This document shows, piece by piece, positions 1-11,431 of a stretch of 64,000 bases of DNA. The DNA lies in contig NZ_JBDSWZ010000005.1 in NCBI RefSeq assembly GCF_039926425.1, positions 1-64,000 on the forward strand, given 5' to 3'. Every line of letters starts with the position of its first letter. Position 1 is the stretch's first letter. The stretch is from Dokdonella_A sp039926425 (GTDB taxonomy: Bacteria; Pseudomonadota; Gammaproteobacteria; Xanthomonadales; Rhodanobacteraceae). Below the pieces are notes generated by a model. The model was not told the origin of the DNA, made no database searches, and was given only the letters and a program-made list of their open reading frames with translations. Both the position numbers and the translations under genes were made by a program.

Positions 1-210
1 TACAACGCCTCCGTCCGCTTGCATGACGATCGCATCGATCGTCCCGTTGAGATAGAGCGGCACGTTTGGCTGCGCGAGCGGCGCTGGCGTCTGCGCGAGC
101 GCGACCGTCGCCAATGCTGGCAATGCCATCGCGCAAAGCAGGGCGACGCTGCGGCCGCGAGTGCTGCAAGGGGAGCGGAGGATGACAGCGCTTTCAACCA
201 GTCGTTCCAT
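1..210 (-). CDS. Secreted protein, 5' end only (delta-60 repeat-like)
   Basis: Only the first 70 codons are inside the window; the gene runs off the left edge. The ATG at 210 has an AGGA-type ribosome site about 12 bases upstream. Residues 1-39 form a long signal peptide: a positive n-region, a hydrophobic stretch (VALLCAMALPALATVALA) and a likely cleavage after ALA. The mature part begins with a Pro/Ala-rich linker and then LYLNGTIDAIVMQADGGVV. This resembles the start of a delta-60 repeat (a beta-propeller-like repeat with a 'QpDGkilvgG' core, common in secreted adhesin-like proteins). That assignment rests on one partial repeat and is inference. It lies downstream of purB on the same strand with a 153-bp gap. 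Confidence 0.55.
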   Translation of the reverse strand, partial: MERLVESAVILRSPCSTRGRSVALLCAMALPALATVALAQTPAPLAQPNVPLYLNGTIDAIVMQADGGVV

Positions 211-363
211 GATGTCCGGTGTCCTCAAGGCATTCCAGCTATTCAGTCGTCAGCGGAGTGCAGGCTTCCCGACTCGTCACACTGCGAACGCTGACATTGG
301 TGTCCCCAACGCGCGGCGCGGTCAAAGGTCGGACGAGCCCTCGTCGAGTTTACCCCTCCAGGT

Positions 364-1728
364 TCAGATCGCGCGCGCAAGCGTCGATGCCAGCCCGACG
401 TAGGTCGCAGGGGTCAAGTCGCGCAGCCGCCGCTTCGCATCGTGCGGCAAATCGAGTGCGTCGACAAAATCGTTCAATGCCGCCCGTGTGATGCCATGGC
501 CACGCGTGAGCGCCTTGAGCTGCTCATAGGGTTCGGGCAGTCCGTAACGACGCATCACCGTCTGCACCGCTTCTGCCAGGACTTCCCAGCTTGCGTCGAG
601 ATCGCGATCCAGCCGTTCGGGATTGACCGTCAGCTTGTTCAATCCGCGCAGCAGTGCATCCAGAGCGATCTGCGTGTGCCCGAACGCGGTACCGAGCGCG
701 CGCAACACCGTCGAGTCGGTGAGGTCACGCTGCCACCGGCTGATCGGCAGCTTTGCACTGAAGTGCTCGAACAATGCGTTGGCAAGTCCGAAATTGCCTT
801 CGGCGTTTTCGAAGTCGATCGGATTGACCTTGTGAGGCATCGTCGACGAGCCGACTTCACCGGCCTTGAGCGTCTGGCGGAAATATCCGAGGGAAATGTA
901 GCCCCATACGTCGCGCGACCAGTCGATGAGGATCGTGTTCGCACGCCGGATCGCATCGCCGATCTCGGCGATGCAGTCATGCGGTTCGATCTGCGTGGTG
1001 TACGGATTGAACACGAGGCCGAGGTGTTCGACGAACGTCTGCGCGAACGCCGGCCACGCGACCTCGGGATACGCGACGACGTGCGCGTTGTAATTGCCCA
1101 CCGCACCGTTGATCTTGCCGCTCAGTTCAACCGACGCGATCTGCGCGCGCTGACGCGCCAGCCGCGCCAGCACGTTCGCCACTTCCTTGCCGAGCGTCGT
1201 CGGCGACGCAGTTTGACCGTGCGTGCGCGACAGCATGGGCTGCGACGCGTGAGCATGCGCGAGCTCACGCAACCGGGCGATGACTGCGTCGATGGCAGGC
1301 AGCAGGACGTCGGCACGGGCGTCGCGCAACATCAGTCCATACGCAAGATTGTTGATGTCTTCGCTGGTGCAGGCGAAGTGGATGAACTCGCTGATCGCGG
1401 CGAGCTCGGGATGATTGGCGATGCGTTGCTTTATGAAATATTCGACCGCCTTGACATCATGGTTCGTCGTGCGCTCGATTTCCTTGATGCGCGCCGCATC
1501 GCTTTCGGAGAAATTTTCGCCGATCTCCAGGAGCGCCATGCGCGCGTTCTCCGACAGCGGCGGCACTTCGACGATGCCCGGCTCTGCGGAGAGCGCGAGC
1601 AGCCACTCCAGCTCGACCTTGACGCGCCGGTGCATCAGCCCGAACTCGCTGAAAATCGGGCTCAGGCCGGCGGTTTTCGCAGCGTAGCGGCCGTCCAGTG
1701 GCGACAGGGCGGTGAGCGTCGAACTCAT
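364..1728 (-). CDS. purB: Adenylosuccinate lyase
   Basis: The 454-residue protein cleaves SAICAR and adenylosuccinate, releasing fumarate, in purine synthesis; it is cytosolic and homotetrameric. The fumarase/aspartase superfamily signature SSTMPHKVNPIDFENAEGN lies near residue 295 and carries the flexible-loop catalytic Ser. The N-terminus (LTALSPLDGRYA) and length match E. coli PurB (456 aa). Its ATG overlaps the stop of the upstream CorC-like gene as ATGA, so the two are probably translationally coupled. Its product fumarate is the substrate of the nearby divergent fumC, although that pairing may be chance. Confidence 0.97.
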   Translation of the reverse strand: MSSTLTALSPLDGRYAAKTAGLSPIFSEFGLMHRRVKVELEWLLALSAEPGIVEVPPLSENARMALLEIGENFSESDAARIKEIERTTNHDVKAVEYFIKQRIANHPELAAISEFIHFACTSEDINNLAYGLMLRDARADVLLPAIDAVIARLRELAHAHASQPMLSRTHGQTASPTTLGKEVANVLARLARQRAQIASVELSGKINGAVGNYNAHVVAYPEVAWPAFAQTFVEHLGLVFNPYTTQIEPHDCIAEIGDAIRRANTILIDWSRDVWGYISLGYFRQTLKAGEVGSSTMPHKVNPIDFENAEGNFGLANALFEHFSAKLPISRWQRDLTDSTVLRALGTAFGHTQIALDALLRGLNKLTVNPERLDRDLDASWEVLAEAVQTVMRRYGLPEPYEQLKALTRGHGITRAALNDFVDALDLPHDAKRRLRDLTPATYVGLASTLARAI

Positions 1729-3044
1729 GGTGTTACCTCGGCAGTCTCGTTGGTCAGTCGCACGATGATCGTCTCGGCACGTGCGCCCTGCATGGTCCGC
1801 ACGGTCAGGTCGAAGCCATCGAACGCGAGCGTTTCACCCTCGACTGGCAGCCGTTCCAGCCGGTGGATGATCAGCCCGCCGACGGAATTGACGTCCGCGG
1901 GCGCGTCAATGTCGCGATCAAGCAGGCGCTCCAGCCGATAGATTGGAGTGCCGCCGGATATATGGATGTCGGTATCCGACTTTTCCCCCGACAAGGTGGC
2001 GGACGTGCGCGCATGTTCGTCCTCGATGTCGCCCACCAGCACCTCGAGGATGTCTTCGAGCGTGAAGAATCCGGCCACGCGCCCGGAATCCTCGACTCCC
2101 ATCGCGAGATGGGTATCGCCGGCGCGGAACCGCTTCAGCACATCGAGAATGGGAGTCGACAGCGGCAACAGGATCGGTGGCCGCAACAGTGCGACCACAT
2201 CGCCGATCCCGCCGTGCTCGGCGATCGCGTGAAGCAGATCCTTGACGCGCAGGATGCCGCGCACATGGTCGCCATCGGCGTCGAACCACGGGTAACGGCT
2301 GTAACGCGTGCGGTGGAATTCGGCGAGCACGTCGTCCGGGGTCATGCCGTCGCGCAGCTTCGCGAGCTGGTCACGCGTGCGCAGGACGTCGCCGACGACG
2401 AGTTCGGGAAGGTCGAGTGCGTGTTTCATCATCGCGTACTCCTCGCCACCGCGACTCGCGCGTTTGGCGTGCACGATGAGCTTGAGCTCCTCGCGCGAGT
2501 ACTGCTGCTCGTCGCCGTGCGAGTGCGCCCCGAGCCCGAACGCGCGCAGCATGCGGTTCGCGCTGGCATTGAGCAGCCAGATCGCCGGATACATCGCCCA
2601 GTAGAACGCGTAGAGCGGCGCCGCGGTCCACAGCGAGACCCGCTCGGGACGACGAAGCGCGAGCGATTTTGGCGCGAGTTCGCCAAGAACGATGTGCAGG
2701 TACGAGATCAGCGTGAATGCGAAGACGAGGGCAACCACCGCGGTGGTTTCCTCACCGATGCCCAGCCGCACGAGTAACGGACCGAGAAGTCGGGCGAACG
2801 CGGGCTCGCCGATCCAGCCAAGCGCGAGCGAGGCGAGCGTGATGCCGAGCTGGCAGGCCGACAGATAGGCGTCCAGACGGCCATGCACGTCGCCGAGCAC
2901 GCGGCCGCGCCAGCCATGGCTCGCAGCGAGCGTGGTGGCCTGCGTGTGCCGCAGTTTGACCAGGGCGAATTCGGCCGCGACGAAAAAACCATTGAGCAGC
3001 ACGAGCAGGATCGCCGCACCGACATAGAGCAGGTTCTGCAGCAT
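1725..3044 (-). CDS. HlyC/CorC family membrane protein (CNNM-CBS)
   Basis: 439 residues. The N-terminal half is a DUF21/CNNM transmembrane domain (MLQNLLYVGAAILLVLLNGF, then FVAAEFALVKLR and further hydrophobic segments to about residue 150). It is followed by a pair of CBS domains (about 205-330, including YPWFDADGDHVRGILRVKDLL and VAGFFTLEDILEVLVGDIEDE) and a C-terminal CorC_HlyC domain. Members of this family are linked to Mg2+/Co2+ efflux or homeostasis and bind nucleotides through the CBS pair; the substrate cannot be read from sequence. The start is the ATG directly before the first membrane segment. The gene overlaps purB by ATGA. Confidence 0.9.
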   Translation of the reverse strand: MLQNLLYVGAAILLVLLNGFFVAAEFALVKLRHTQATTLAASHGWRGRVLGDVHGRLDAYLSACQLGITLASLALGWIGEPAFARLLGPLLVRLGIGEETTAVVALVFAFTLISYLHIVLGELAPKSLALRRPERVSLWTAAPLYAFYWAMYPAIWLLNASANRMLRAFGLGAHSHGDEQQYSREELKLIVHAKRASRGGEEYAMMKHALDLPELVVGDVLRTRDQLAKLRDGMTPDDVLAEFHRTRYSRYPWFDADGDHVRGILRVKDLLHAIAEHGGIGDVVALLRPPILLPLSTPILDVLKRFRAGDTHLAMGVEDSGRVAGFFTLEDILEVLVGDIEDEHARTSATLSGEKSDTDIHISGGTPIYRLERLLDRDIDAPADVNSVGGLIIHRLERLPVEGETLAFDGFDLTVRTMQGARAETIIVRLTNETAEVTP

Positions 3045-3118
3045 CGTTGAGCAACGTGGGGCGGCCGCGCATTCTAGCATCGGGTCCAGCTGCGCCAGGC
3101 CGGCGCGCGGCGTCCAGC

Positions 3119-3124
3119 TATAAT
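3119..3124 (+). promoter_or_regulatory. -10 element upstream of fumC
   Basis: A consensus TATAAT lies 29 bases before the fumC ATG in otherwise GC-rich DNA. No good -35 hexamer is visible at the expected spacing, so this is a partial promoter call. Confidence 0.5.
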
Positions 3125-3152
3125 CGCCATTTATTTTCGGAGCAGGCGTCTC

Positions 3153-4547
<1,395 letters not shown>

Positions 4548-4986
4548 TCGGTCGACGCCAGGAACCGCAGTGCGGGTGCGACGAAGTCGAACCGCTGTTC
4601 GTCGGTCAGTGAAGGCACGGCCGTACCGCATTCACCATGGGTCGAGTGAATGCGTGAGTGTGGGGAGCACGTTGGGCGGCCACTTCGCTGCGCGGCGTGC
4701 TCCGGCGCGGCTCGCGGAGGACGAAGGGGGAGCGACGTTGCTTGTGGCATCAATCCGTCGCGCGACCGGCCGGTTGCGACGTGCGCAAAGTGCCGAACGG
4801 CACATGGCACCCTCGGCGACGAATGCCATACTCGTTTGTTCAAATACACGCGCGTATGCCGTTGAGGAACTCGCGATCGTCGTGCAACCCGCGTGCAGGG
4901 CGGCCTGGAGCGCATTGGCGATTGGCGAGCGGCAGTTCGCGCACGGGTGGTACAGACTCGAATGGCAAGGGAACGGAGCTTTTGAA
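4548..4986. other. Intergenic stretch, no gene recognised
   Basis: 439 bases between fumC and the secreted repeat protein. It is open in one forward frame, but the translation is Arg-rich, low in hydrophobic periodicity and unlike any family I know, so I read it as noncoding. No clear hairpin was seen. A promoter for the downstream gene should lie here but I could not fix one. Confidence 0.4.
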
Positions 4987-6126
4987 ATGCTGAGAAAACT
5001 GATGTTGGCCAGTGCGCTGATCGCGACGAGTGCCATTGCACAACAGAATACCGATATCAGCGGTGCGAATTTCCAGAGTGGAAAGGCGGATGCGCCTCTT
5101 GCCTCGCTCGGTCGGCAGGCCGCTGCATCGGGAAAGAGACTGGTGATCACGGCGCCTGCGGAATGGCACGCCAGAATTGCGTCGAAGGTGCGGGCCGGTG
5201 GCAACGCCAATCTGTTACTGCGCGAGGGTTTCTACGAGAACGTGCTGGTGCGCGTCGAAGACCAGGCAGCAGCGGACGCCGAGCCCGAGCGTGCTGCAAA
5301 GTCGGATGTCGAGAAGATGAAGGCAGAAGCGGCAAAGGCAAAAGCCGACGCCGAGAAGAGCCGTGCCGAAGCGGAGAAAGCCAAGGCGGAAGCGGAGACT
5401 GCGCGCAATGAAGCGAACGCTTCAAAGGCGAGAGCGGACGCCGAGGCAGCACGCGCGGAAGCTGCGACGAGACAGGCAGCGGCGGCTCGCGCCGCGGCGG
5501 CGCCTCCGCCACCGGCTGCACCGGCGATGAAACCGGCGACTGCCGTCGCCGCGCCGGCAAACGATTCCGCCGCCACCCGTGCCCGAATGGAGGCGTCGCT
5601 CAACGAAGGGCGTCCTGCCACGGGCTCGATCGGGGTGCCGAGTCTGAAGCAGGGCGACATGATCTACGTGGACGGTTCCGAGCGCGCGATTTCCCGCCGC
5701 GAAGGCAATCGTCGACTGCTCTATTGGCTCGACGGCGATCTCGATCTGCGTCGTTCCGAAATCAAGATGGTGTCGCCCACCCAGTATCAGGTCCTCGGGC
5801 TGATTCGTGGCGACGGTGTTCTCCGTCGCGACGCCGTCACGACGGCATCGACACTCGACGCGGCCGAACCTGCGGATCGGTCGCCGACGCGACTCGCACT
5901 CGAACAGAGCCTCAACGAAAGCCGCACGATCACCCAGACAGTGGTGCCATCGAATCTGCGCAATGGCGATGTGATCTACGTCAATGGCAGCGCGGTAGCG
6001 GTCGTTCGCCGCGAGGGCGGCGACCTGCTTCGGTACTGGCTCACCGGATCGCTCGATCTCACGCAGAACGGAATCGTTGCGGACGGCGCGAACAAATACA
6101 AGATTCTGAGCGATACCGTTCACTGA
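4987..6126 (+). CDS. Secreted coiled-coil protein with two copies of an unrecognised domain
   Basis: 379 residues; function unknown. Residues 1-19 are a signal peptide (MLRKLMLASALIATSAIAQ). Residues 30-95 form a compact region (LGRQAAASGKRLVITAPAEW). Residues 100-170 are an Ala/Glu/Lys-rich coiled coil, followed by a Pro/Ala linker to about 195. Two homologous blocks of about 73 residues follow, at roughly 198-271 and 302-375. Both share the pattern SLNE-x-R, then (Q/N)GD-x-IYV(D/N)GS, RREG, L(L/R)YWL-x-G-x-LDL and KY/QY near the end. The chosen ATG is the one that opens the signal peptide; longer in-frame readings upstream look noncoding. The protein is followed by a strong terminator. An envelope or cell-surface role is inference. 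Confidence 0.75.
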   Translation: MLRKLMLASALIATSAIAQQNTDISGANFQSGKADAPLASLGRQAAASGKRLVITAPAEWHARIASKVRAGGNANLLLREGFYENVLVRVEDQAAADAEPERAAKSDVEKMKAEAAKAKADAEKSRAEAEKAKAEAETARNEANASKARADAEAARAEAATRQAAAARAAAAPPPPAAPAMKPATAVAAPANDSAATRARMEASLNEGRPATGSIGVPSLKQGDMIYVDGSERAISRREGNRRLLYWLDGDLDLRRSEIKMVSPTQYQVLGLIRGDGVLRRDAVTTASTLDAAEPADRSPTRLALEQSLNESRTITQTVVPSNLRNGDVIYVNGSAVAVVRREGGDLLRYWLTGSLDLTQNGIVADGANKYKILSDTVH

Positions 6127-6151
6127 TCCGCGATCTGTTCCGCGCATCAAT

Positions 6152-6179
6152 GAAAAGGGCCACGTGAGTGGCCCTTTTC
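6152..6179 (+). terminator. Bidirectional Rho-independent terminator
   Basis: Perfect 12-bp stem GAAAAGGGCCAC / GTGGCCCTTTTC with a GTGA loop, followed by GTTT on the + strand and mirrored by an A-run start. It lies 25 bases after the secreted repeat gene and 41 bases from the end of the convergent ABC permease, so it can serve both. Confidence 0.85.
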
Positions 6180-6220
6180 GTTTCTGCCTTTTGCACGCAT
6201 CGAGGCGGCTTGCGCAACAC

Positions 6221-7201
6221 TCAGGCGTTCGTCTCGATCCTTCGGCGACGGAACCACACTGCCGCTGCAAGCAGAGCCACGCCGGCCACGACCCCGAGCC
6301 ACACATTCGCAGAGGCCAGCGTGCCGAAGAGGTGAGCAGGCGCGAGACTGTCGAGCACGCGACCGTCCTGCATGCTGAACCACATTTGTGGGCCATCGAC
6401 GTCGAGATTGCCTTTGATCCAGCTGCCCGGCATCACGCTCAGCAACAGGCGCCCAAGCACGGCTGCCAGATGCAGGTTGCCGCCGAAGGTCGGTCCGCCG
6501 AGAAGACCTACCCACCAGTTCGCGAAGACCGCGAGCAGGGGAATCATCACCGCCCACAGAAACGGCTTGCTGCGTGCGAATGCCGACCAGAACAGCAACC
6601 AGCCGACGGTCGGCAGTGCCCACAGCGCGTCGATCGGAATCGTCAGTAGCAGACGCCAGAACATTCCGAACGGATGCGACGCGAAAATGGCCGGCAGGAT
6701 GTTGAGGCCGTGCACCGCTGTCCAGATGCCCACAAGGATCAGGAACGCAAGGTATGCGAGCGTCGACACCGCGAATGCGATCAATGGCGCGAGCAGCATG
6801 GCCGCGATCGCCTTGGACGCCACCGTGGCGATGTCGGAGACGGGCAGCGATTTCCAGAAGAGCACGCTGCGATCGCGCCGGTCGTCGTACAGCGCACCGA
6901 GAAGGTAGAAGAACAACACGAAAAACAGACCGATGCACGGGATCGCGCCGAACACCAGCTGCACCGTGTCGAGAGCATTGCCTGCAGCGACGAAGTCCTG
7001 TGCGCTGATGCTGTTGCGCAGGCTGTCGAGCGAGATGCCGATCTGCACACGGCTGTGCAGGTTGGCCCTGAAGACCTCGGCAGTGATCATTCCGAGCACC
7101 GTGAGAACAAGGATCACGCCGGTGACCCACACGGGTGCCCACAGGAACCCGCCGCGGTGTTCCCAGTATTCGCGCTTGATCAGGAGCGGCAACGTGTTCA
7201 T
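6221..7201 (-). CDS. ABC-2 type transporter permease
   Basis: 326 residues with about six hydrophobic segments, the first at 25-45 (VTGVILVLTVLGMITAEVF) and the last near the C-terminus (NVWLGVVAGVALLAAAVWF), ending in RRRRIETNA. The N-terminal 'LIKREYWEHRGGFLWAPVW' is typical of ABC-2 permeases of the YtrC/NatB kind. It would form the membrane part of the exporter whose ATPase is encoded just upstream; the ATPase stop overlaps this ATG (ATGA). The substrate is unknown. Systems with a YtrA-type regulator are often induced by cell-envelope stress in other bacteria, which is family knowledge, not seen here. Confidence 0.85.
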   Translation of the reverse strand: MNTLPLLIKREYWEHRGGFLWAPVWVTGVILVLTVLGMITAEVFRANLHSRVQIGISLDSLRNSISAQDFVAAGNALDTVQLVFGAIPCIGLFFVLFFYLLGALYDDRRDRSVLFWKSLPVSDIATVASKAIAAMLLAPLIAFAVSTLAYLAFLILVGIWTAVHGLNILPAIFASHPFGMFWRLLLTIPIDALWALPTVGWLLFWSAFARSKPFLWAVMIPLLAVFANWWVGLLGGPTFGGNLHLAAVLGRLLLSVMPGSWIKGNLDVDGPQMWFSMQDGRVLDSLAPAHLFGTLASANVWLGVVAGVALLAAAVWFRRRRIETNA

Positions 7202-8070
7202 GCGTAGGTTCCTTTCATGGTCGCGACGAAGAGGTCCGCAATGCTCGGCTTGTGCAGCTCGCCAAGCTCGGCCAATCGCGTTCGATCCGCGCCGTCGAAC
7301 AGGAAGATCGACTTGCCGAAGATCTGCCGCTCGTTGAGGGGATTGAGCGCGCGCGCGGACGGGGCCTTGTCGGGATTCACCATGACTTCCGCGTAGCGCT
7401 CCCCGATTTCATCCATCGTTGCCGCGAGCGCGATGCGTCCTTCGCGAATGAACACCAGGTCGGTGAGGATGTGCTCCACTTCCTCCACCTGGTGTGTCGT
7501 CACGATGATCGTCTTGTTCTCGTCGAAGTAGTCGGACAGAAGACTTTCGTAAAACGACTTGCGATACAGGATGTCGAGGCCGAGCGTCGGCTCGTCGAGG
7601 ACGAGCAACCGCGCATCGATCGCCATCACCAGCGCGAGGTGGAGCTGGGCGACCATTCCCTTTGACATTTCCCGCACGCGCATTCCGGGTGTGAGTTTGG
7701 TGCGTGCAAGAAATGCCGCGCATTTCTCGCGCGAGAAGCGCGGATGCACGCCGGCGACGAACTCGACCGCTTCCTTCACGCGCAGCCAGCGAGGAAGCAC
7801 CGCGACATCGGCGATGAAGCACACCTGCTCCATCAGCTGTGTACGCTGCGTGCGCGGATCGAGCCCGAGCACCGACAGATCGCCGTCGAAACCGGTCAGG
7901 CCGAGGATTGCCTTGAGAGCCGTGGTCTTGCCAGCGCCATTCGGACCGATGAGGCCGACGATGCGGCCAGCTTCGATGTCGAAGCTGACATCGTCCAGCG
8001 CCTTGCGGGTGCCATAGGTGCGCGACACGTTGCGCGCACGGACGACGCTTTGCACAGAGGCTTCGCTCAT
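7198..8070 (-). CDS. ABC transporter ATP-binding protein
   Basis: 290 residues. Walker A is GLIGPNGAGKTT near residue 42; the signature is degenerate, at REMSKGMVAQ; Walker B is RLLVLDEPTLGLD; the switch His lies in TIIVTTHQVEEVE. It belongs to the CcmA/NatA/YtrB group of single-domain exporter ATPases. I take the ATG at 8070, which overlaps the gntR stop as ATGA, rather than a longer Arg-rich reading upstream. It energises the permease encoded next. Confidence 0.9.
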   Translation of the reverse strand: MSEASVQSVVRARNVSRTYGTRKALDDVSFDIEAGRIVGLIGPNGAGKTTALKAILGLTGFDGDLSVLGLDPRTQRTQLMEQVCFIADVAVLPRWLRVKEAVEFVAGVHPRFSREKCAAFLARTKLTPGMRVREMSKGMVAQLHLALVMAIDARLLVLDEPTLGLDILYRKSFYESLLSDYFDENKTIIVTTHQVEEVEHILTDLVFIREGRIALAATMDEIGERYAEVMVNPDKAPSARALNPLNERQIFGKSIFLFDGADRTRLAELGELHKPSIADLFVATMKGTYA

Positions 8071-8435
8071 GACTTTTCTCCTGCGCGGGCGGCGTCGGAC
8101 AATTGCTCGAGGCTCAAGCCGAGCCGTGCCAGTCGCGCATGCAATGCCGGCCACTCTTCGGTCAGGAAGCGTTCGCGTTCGGATTTCAGGAGTGCGTCAC
8201 GCGCACCGTCACTCACGTACATGCCAAGTCCCCTTCGTTTTTCGACCAGATTGTCGTCAACCAGCTCCTGGTACGCCTTCGATACGGTGATCGGATTGAT
8301 CTGGAAATCACCGGCCACCTGGCGCACCGAGGGGAGCGGATCACCCTGTTTCAGCACGCCATCGAGGATCATCGCCACCACGCGATCGCGCAGCTGGCGG
8401 TAGATCGGCGTCGAGTCGTTCCACACAGTGCTCAT
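8067..8435 (-). CDS. GntR-family regulator, YtrA subfamily
   Basis: 122 residues: a GntR winged-helix domain (about 1-75; SVRQVAGDFQINPITVSKAYQELVDDNLVEKRRGLGMYV) with only a short helical tail of about 45 residues. This is the hallmark of YtrA-type regulators, which usually repress their own ABC-transporter operon. The gene is the second of four tightly packed genes, 7 bases after the small exported protein and overlapping the ATPase by ATGA. The palindrome over the operon promoter (8875-8892) is its likely operator; that link is inference. Confidence 0.88.
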   Translation of the reverse strand: MSTVWNDSTPIYRQLRDRVVAMILDGVLKQGDPLPSVRQVAGDFQINPITVSKAYQELVDDNLVEKRRGLGMYVSDGARDALLKSERERFLTEEWPALHARLARLGLSLEQLSDAARAGEKS

Positions 8436-8442
8436 GTCGGGA

Positions 8443-8841
8443 TCATTCCTTGCTCACGTGGCGCAGGGTCTTGCCGAAGGAGTAGTAGGGCATGTCGAAA
8501 CCGGCGCTGGCCATCAGTCCGCCCGTGGATCGGCGCGCCAGCATCGGCACCGAAACCGACGTCAATGCGTTCGGCGACGATGCCGATACGGCGGAAACCT
8601 CTGAATACATCGGGCGCACCGTGACGGTGGCCAGCGTGGGTATCTCGACCTCGGGATGGACGCGCACGGACGGCATCAGCGTCGTGTGCAGCGGGTCGCT
8701 CAACAGAGTGTCACGCCCTGCAGCAACGGCGGCTCCGGCAGGGACGTCGATCAGGCCGCTGCCGGAGAAGGCAACGACGGCGGCGCCGGTGAATGACAGT
8801 GTGGCAGCCAGAAAGACAAGGCGGATCAGGCGAGTGGGCAC
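8443..8841 (-). CDS. Small exported/membrane-anchored protein of the YtrA-type operon
   Basis: 132 residues from a GTG start at 8841 that sits behind a strong GGAGG. An N-terminal hydrophobic segment (LIRLVFLAATLSFTGAAVVA) suggests a signal peptide or anchor. The rest is Ser/Val/Thr-rich and extracytoplasmic, with PEVEIPTLATVTVRP and a C-terminal FGKTLRHVSKE. I recognise no family. Being the first gene of the operon, it probably works with the exporter or in sensing, but that is only position-based inference. Confidence 0.6.
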   Translation of the reverse strand: MPTRLIRLVFLAATLSFTGAAVVAFSGSGLIDVPAGAAVAAGRDTLLSDPLHTTLMPSVRVHPEVEIPTLATVTVRPMYSEVSAVSASSPNALTSVSVPMLARRSTGGLMASAGFDMPYYSFGKTLRHVSKE

Positions 8842-8874
8842 AGCAACCTCCAGCGGAGCGATTGATGAACTAGT

Positions 8875-8892
8875 GTTGTAGTCAACTATAAC
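8875..8892 (-). promoter_or_regulatory. Palindromic operator candidate for the GntR/YtrA regulator
   Basis: GTTGTAGTCAACTATAAC is an 18-bp inverted repeat (8-bp arms, 2-bp centre, one mismatch). It overlaps the -10 box and start region of the promoter reading into the regulator operon, where a repressor would block transcription. Confidence 0.5.
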
Positions 8893-8912
8893 AGTGAATT
8901 TTCGCGTGTCAA
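8885..8912 (-). promoter_or_regulatory. Sigma-70 promoter of the exporter operon
   Basis: On the minus strand: perfect -35 TTGACA (8912-8907), 16-bp spacer, -10 TATAGT (8890-8885). The first gene starts at 8841, leaving a leader of about 35 bases. Confidence 0.75.
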
Positions 8913-9367
8913 GCAGCCTTACGTGACATTCGTCCGGGATGCGGATTGCCCCAATCGCGCCTGATAACGCGCCGCACGATGCCAATCGAGAAGAGGGGTG
9001 GGTGACGCGAGCGGATCAACCAGGACATTCGCAGCCATTTCACCCGGTGCCCGCCGCAAAGCCGAGCCACGCGAGATCCGAGTTTCCGTGCTGACTCGAT
9101 GATGGTTTGCGTGCGAAGAGGGACCCTGGAAACAGGCGAGATGCATGCAACAACCGACACCGTCAGCAGCGCTGAATCCAGATGCCTAGGCGTCCGAAGG
9201 CGTCGTACAACGCTCGCAAGGATGTGGATTTTGCGGACCCCGCAACGCGAGCGGCGCGGTCAACATCGACGCGAGCTGCGCGAAGCCCGTATCGACGCAC
9301 GGGGCGACTTCAAACTGAAAATCTGCGCAATGCTCTCGAATCGACGCGTCGAAGCGTCTTCGAGACG
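8913..9367. other. Intergenic stretch, no gene recognised
   Basis: About 455 bases between the exporter-operon promoter and the end of yheS. Short open frames on both strands are Arg-rich and lack a ribosome site and any recognisable family. I see no repeat or clear hairpin. Confidence 0.4.
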
Positions 9368-11260
<1,893 letters not shown>

Positions 11261-11290
11261 GTGGCAAGTGTAGGGCGTGCCAACTGGCGT

Positions 11291-11319
11291 TTGCCAACGC
11301 TTTGCGCCCCGTCCACAAT
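11291..11319 (+). promoter_or_regulatory. Candidate promoter of the FKBP gene
   Basis: TTGCCA (11291-11296), 17-bp spacer, CACAAT (11314-11319), 113 bases before the FKBP ATG in the divergent yheS/FKBP spacer. Confidence 0.4.
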
Positions 11320-11431
11320 ACGCGGCCCCGCTCGACCGCCCGCGAGTTGGCAGGGTCGGCCCCAGCGGCCGTCTGGTCACGCCGATGGCGTCCAGAAGGC
11401 AACTCATTCGAAAAATCCTCCAGGAGTAGAC

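Noticed and set aside
442..1941. Open frame of 499 codons antisense to purB
   Set aside because: Arg/Asp-rich shadow with no family; purB is certain.
7198..8154. Longer start for the ABC ATPase at 8154
   Set aside because: The extra residues are Arg-rich and would overlap gntR; the ATGA-coupled ATG at 8070 is preferred.
8909..9160. 83-codon minus-strand frame in the spacer near 9.0 kb
   Set aside because: No ribosome site, Arg/Ser-rich, no family; probably noncoding.
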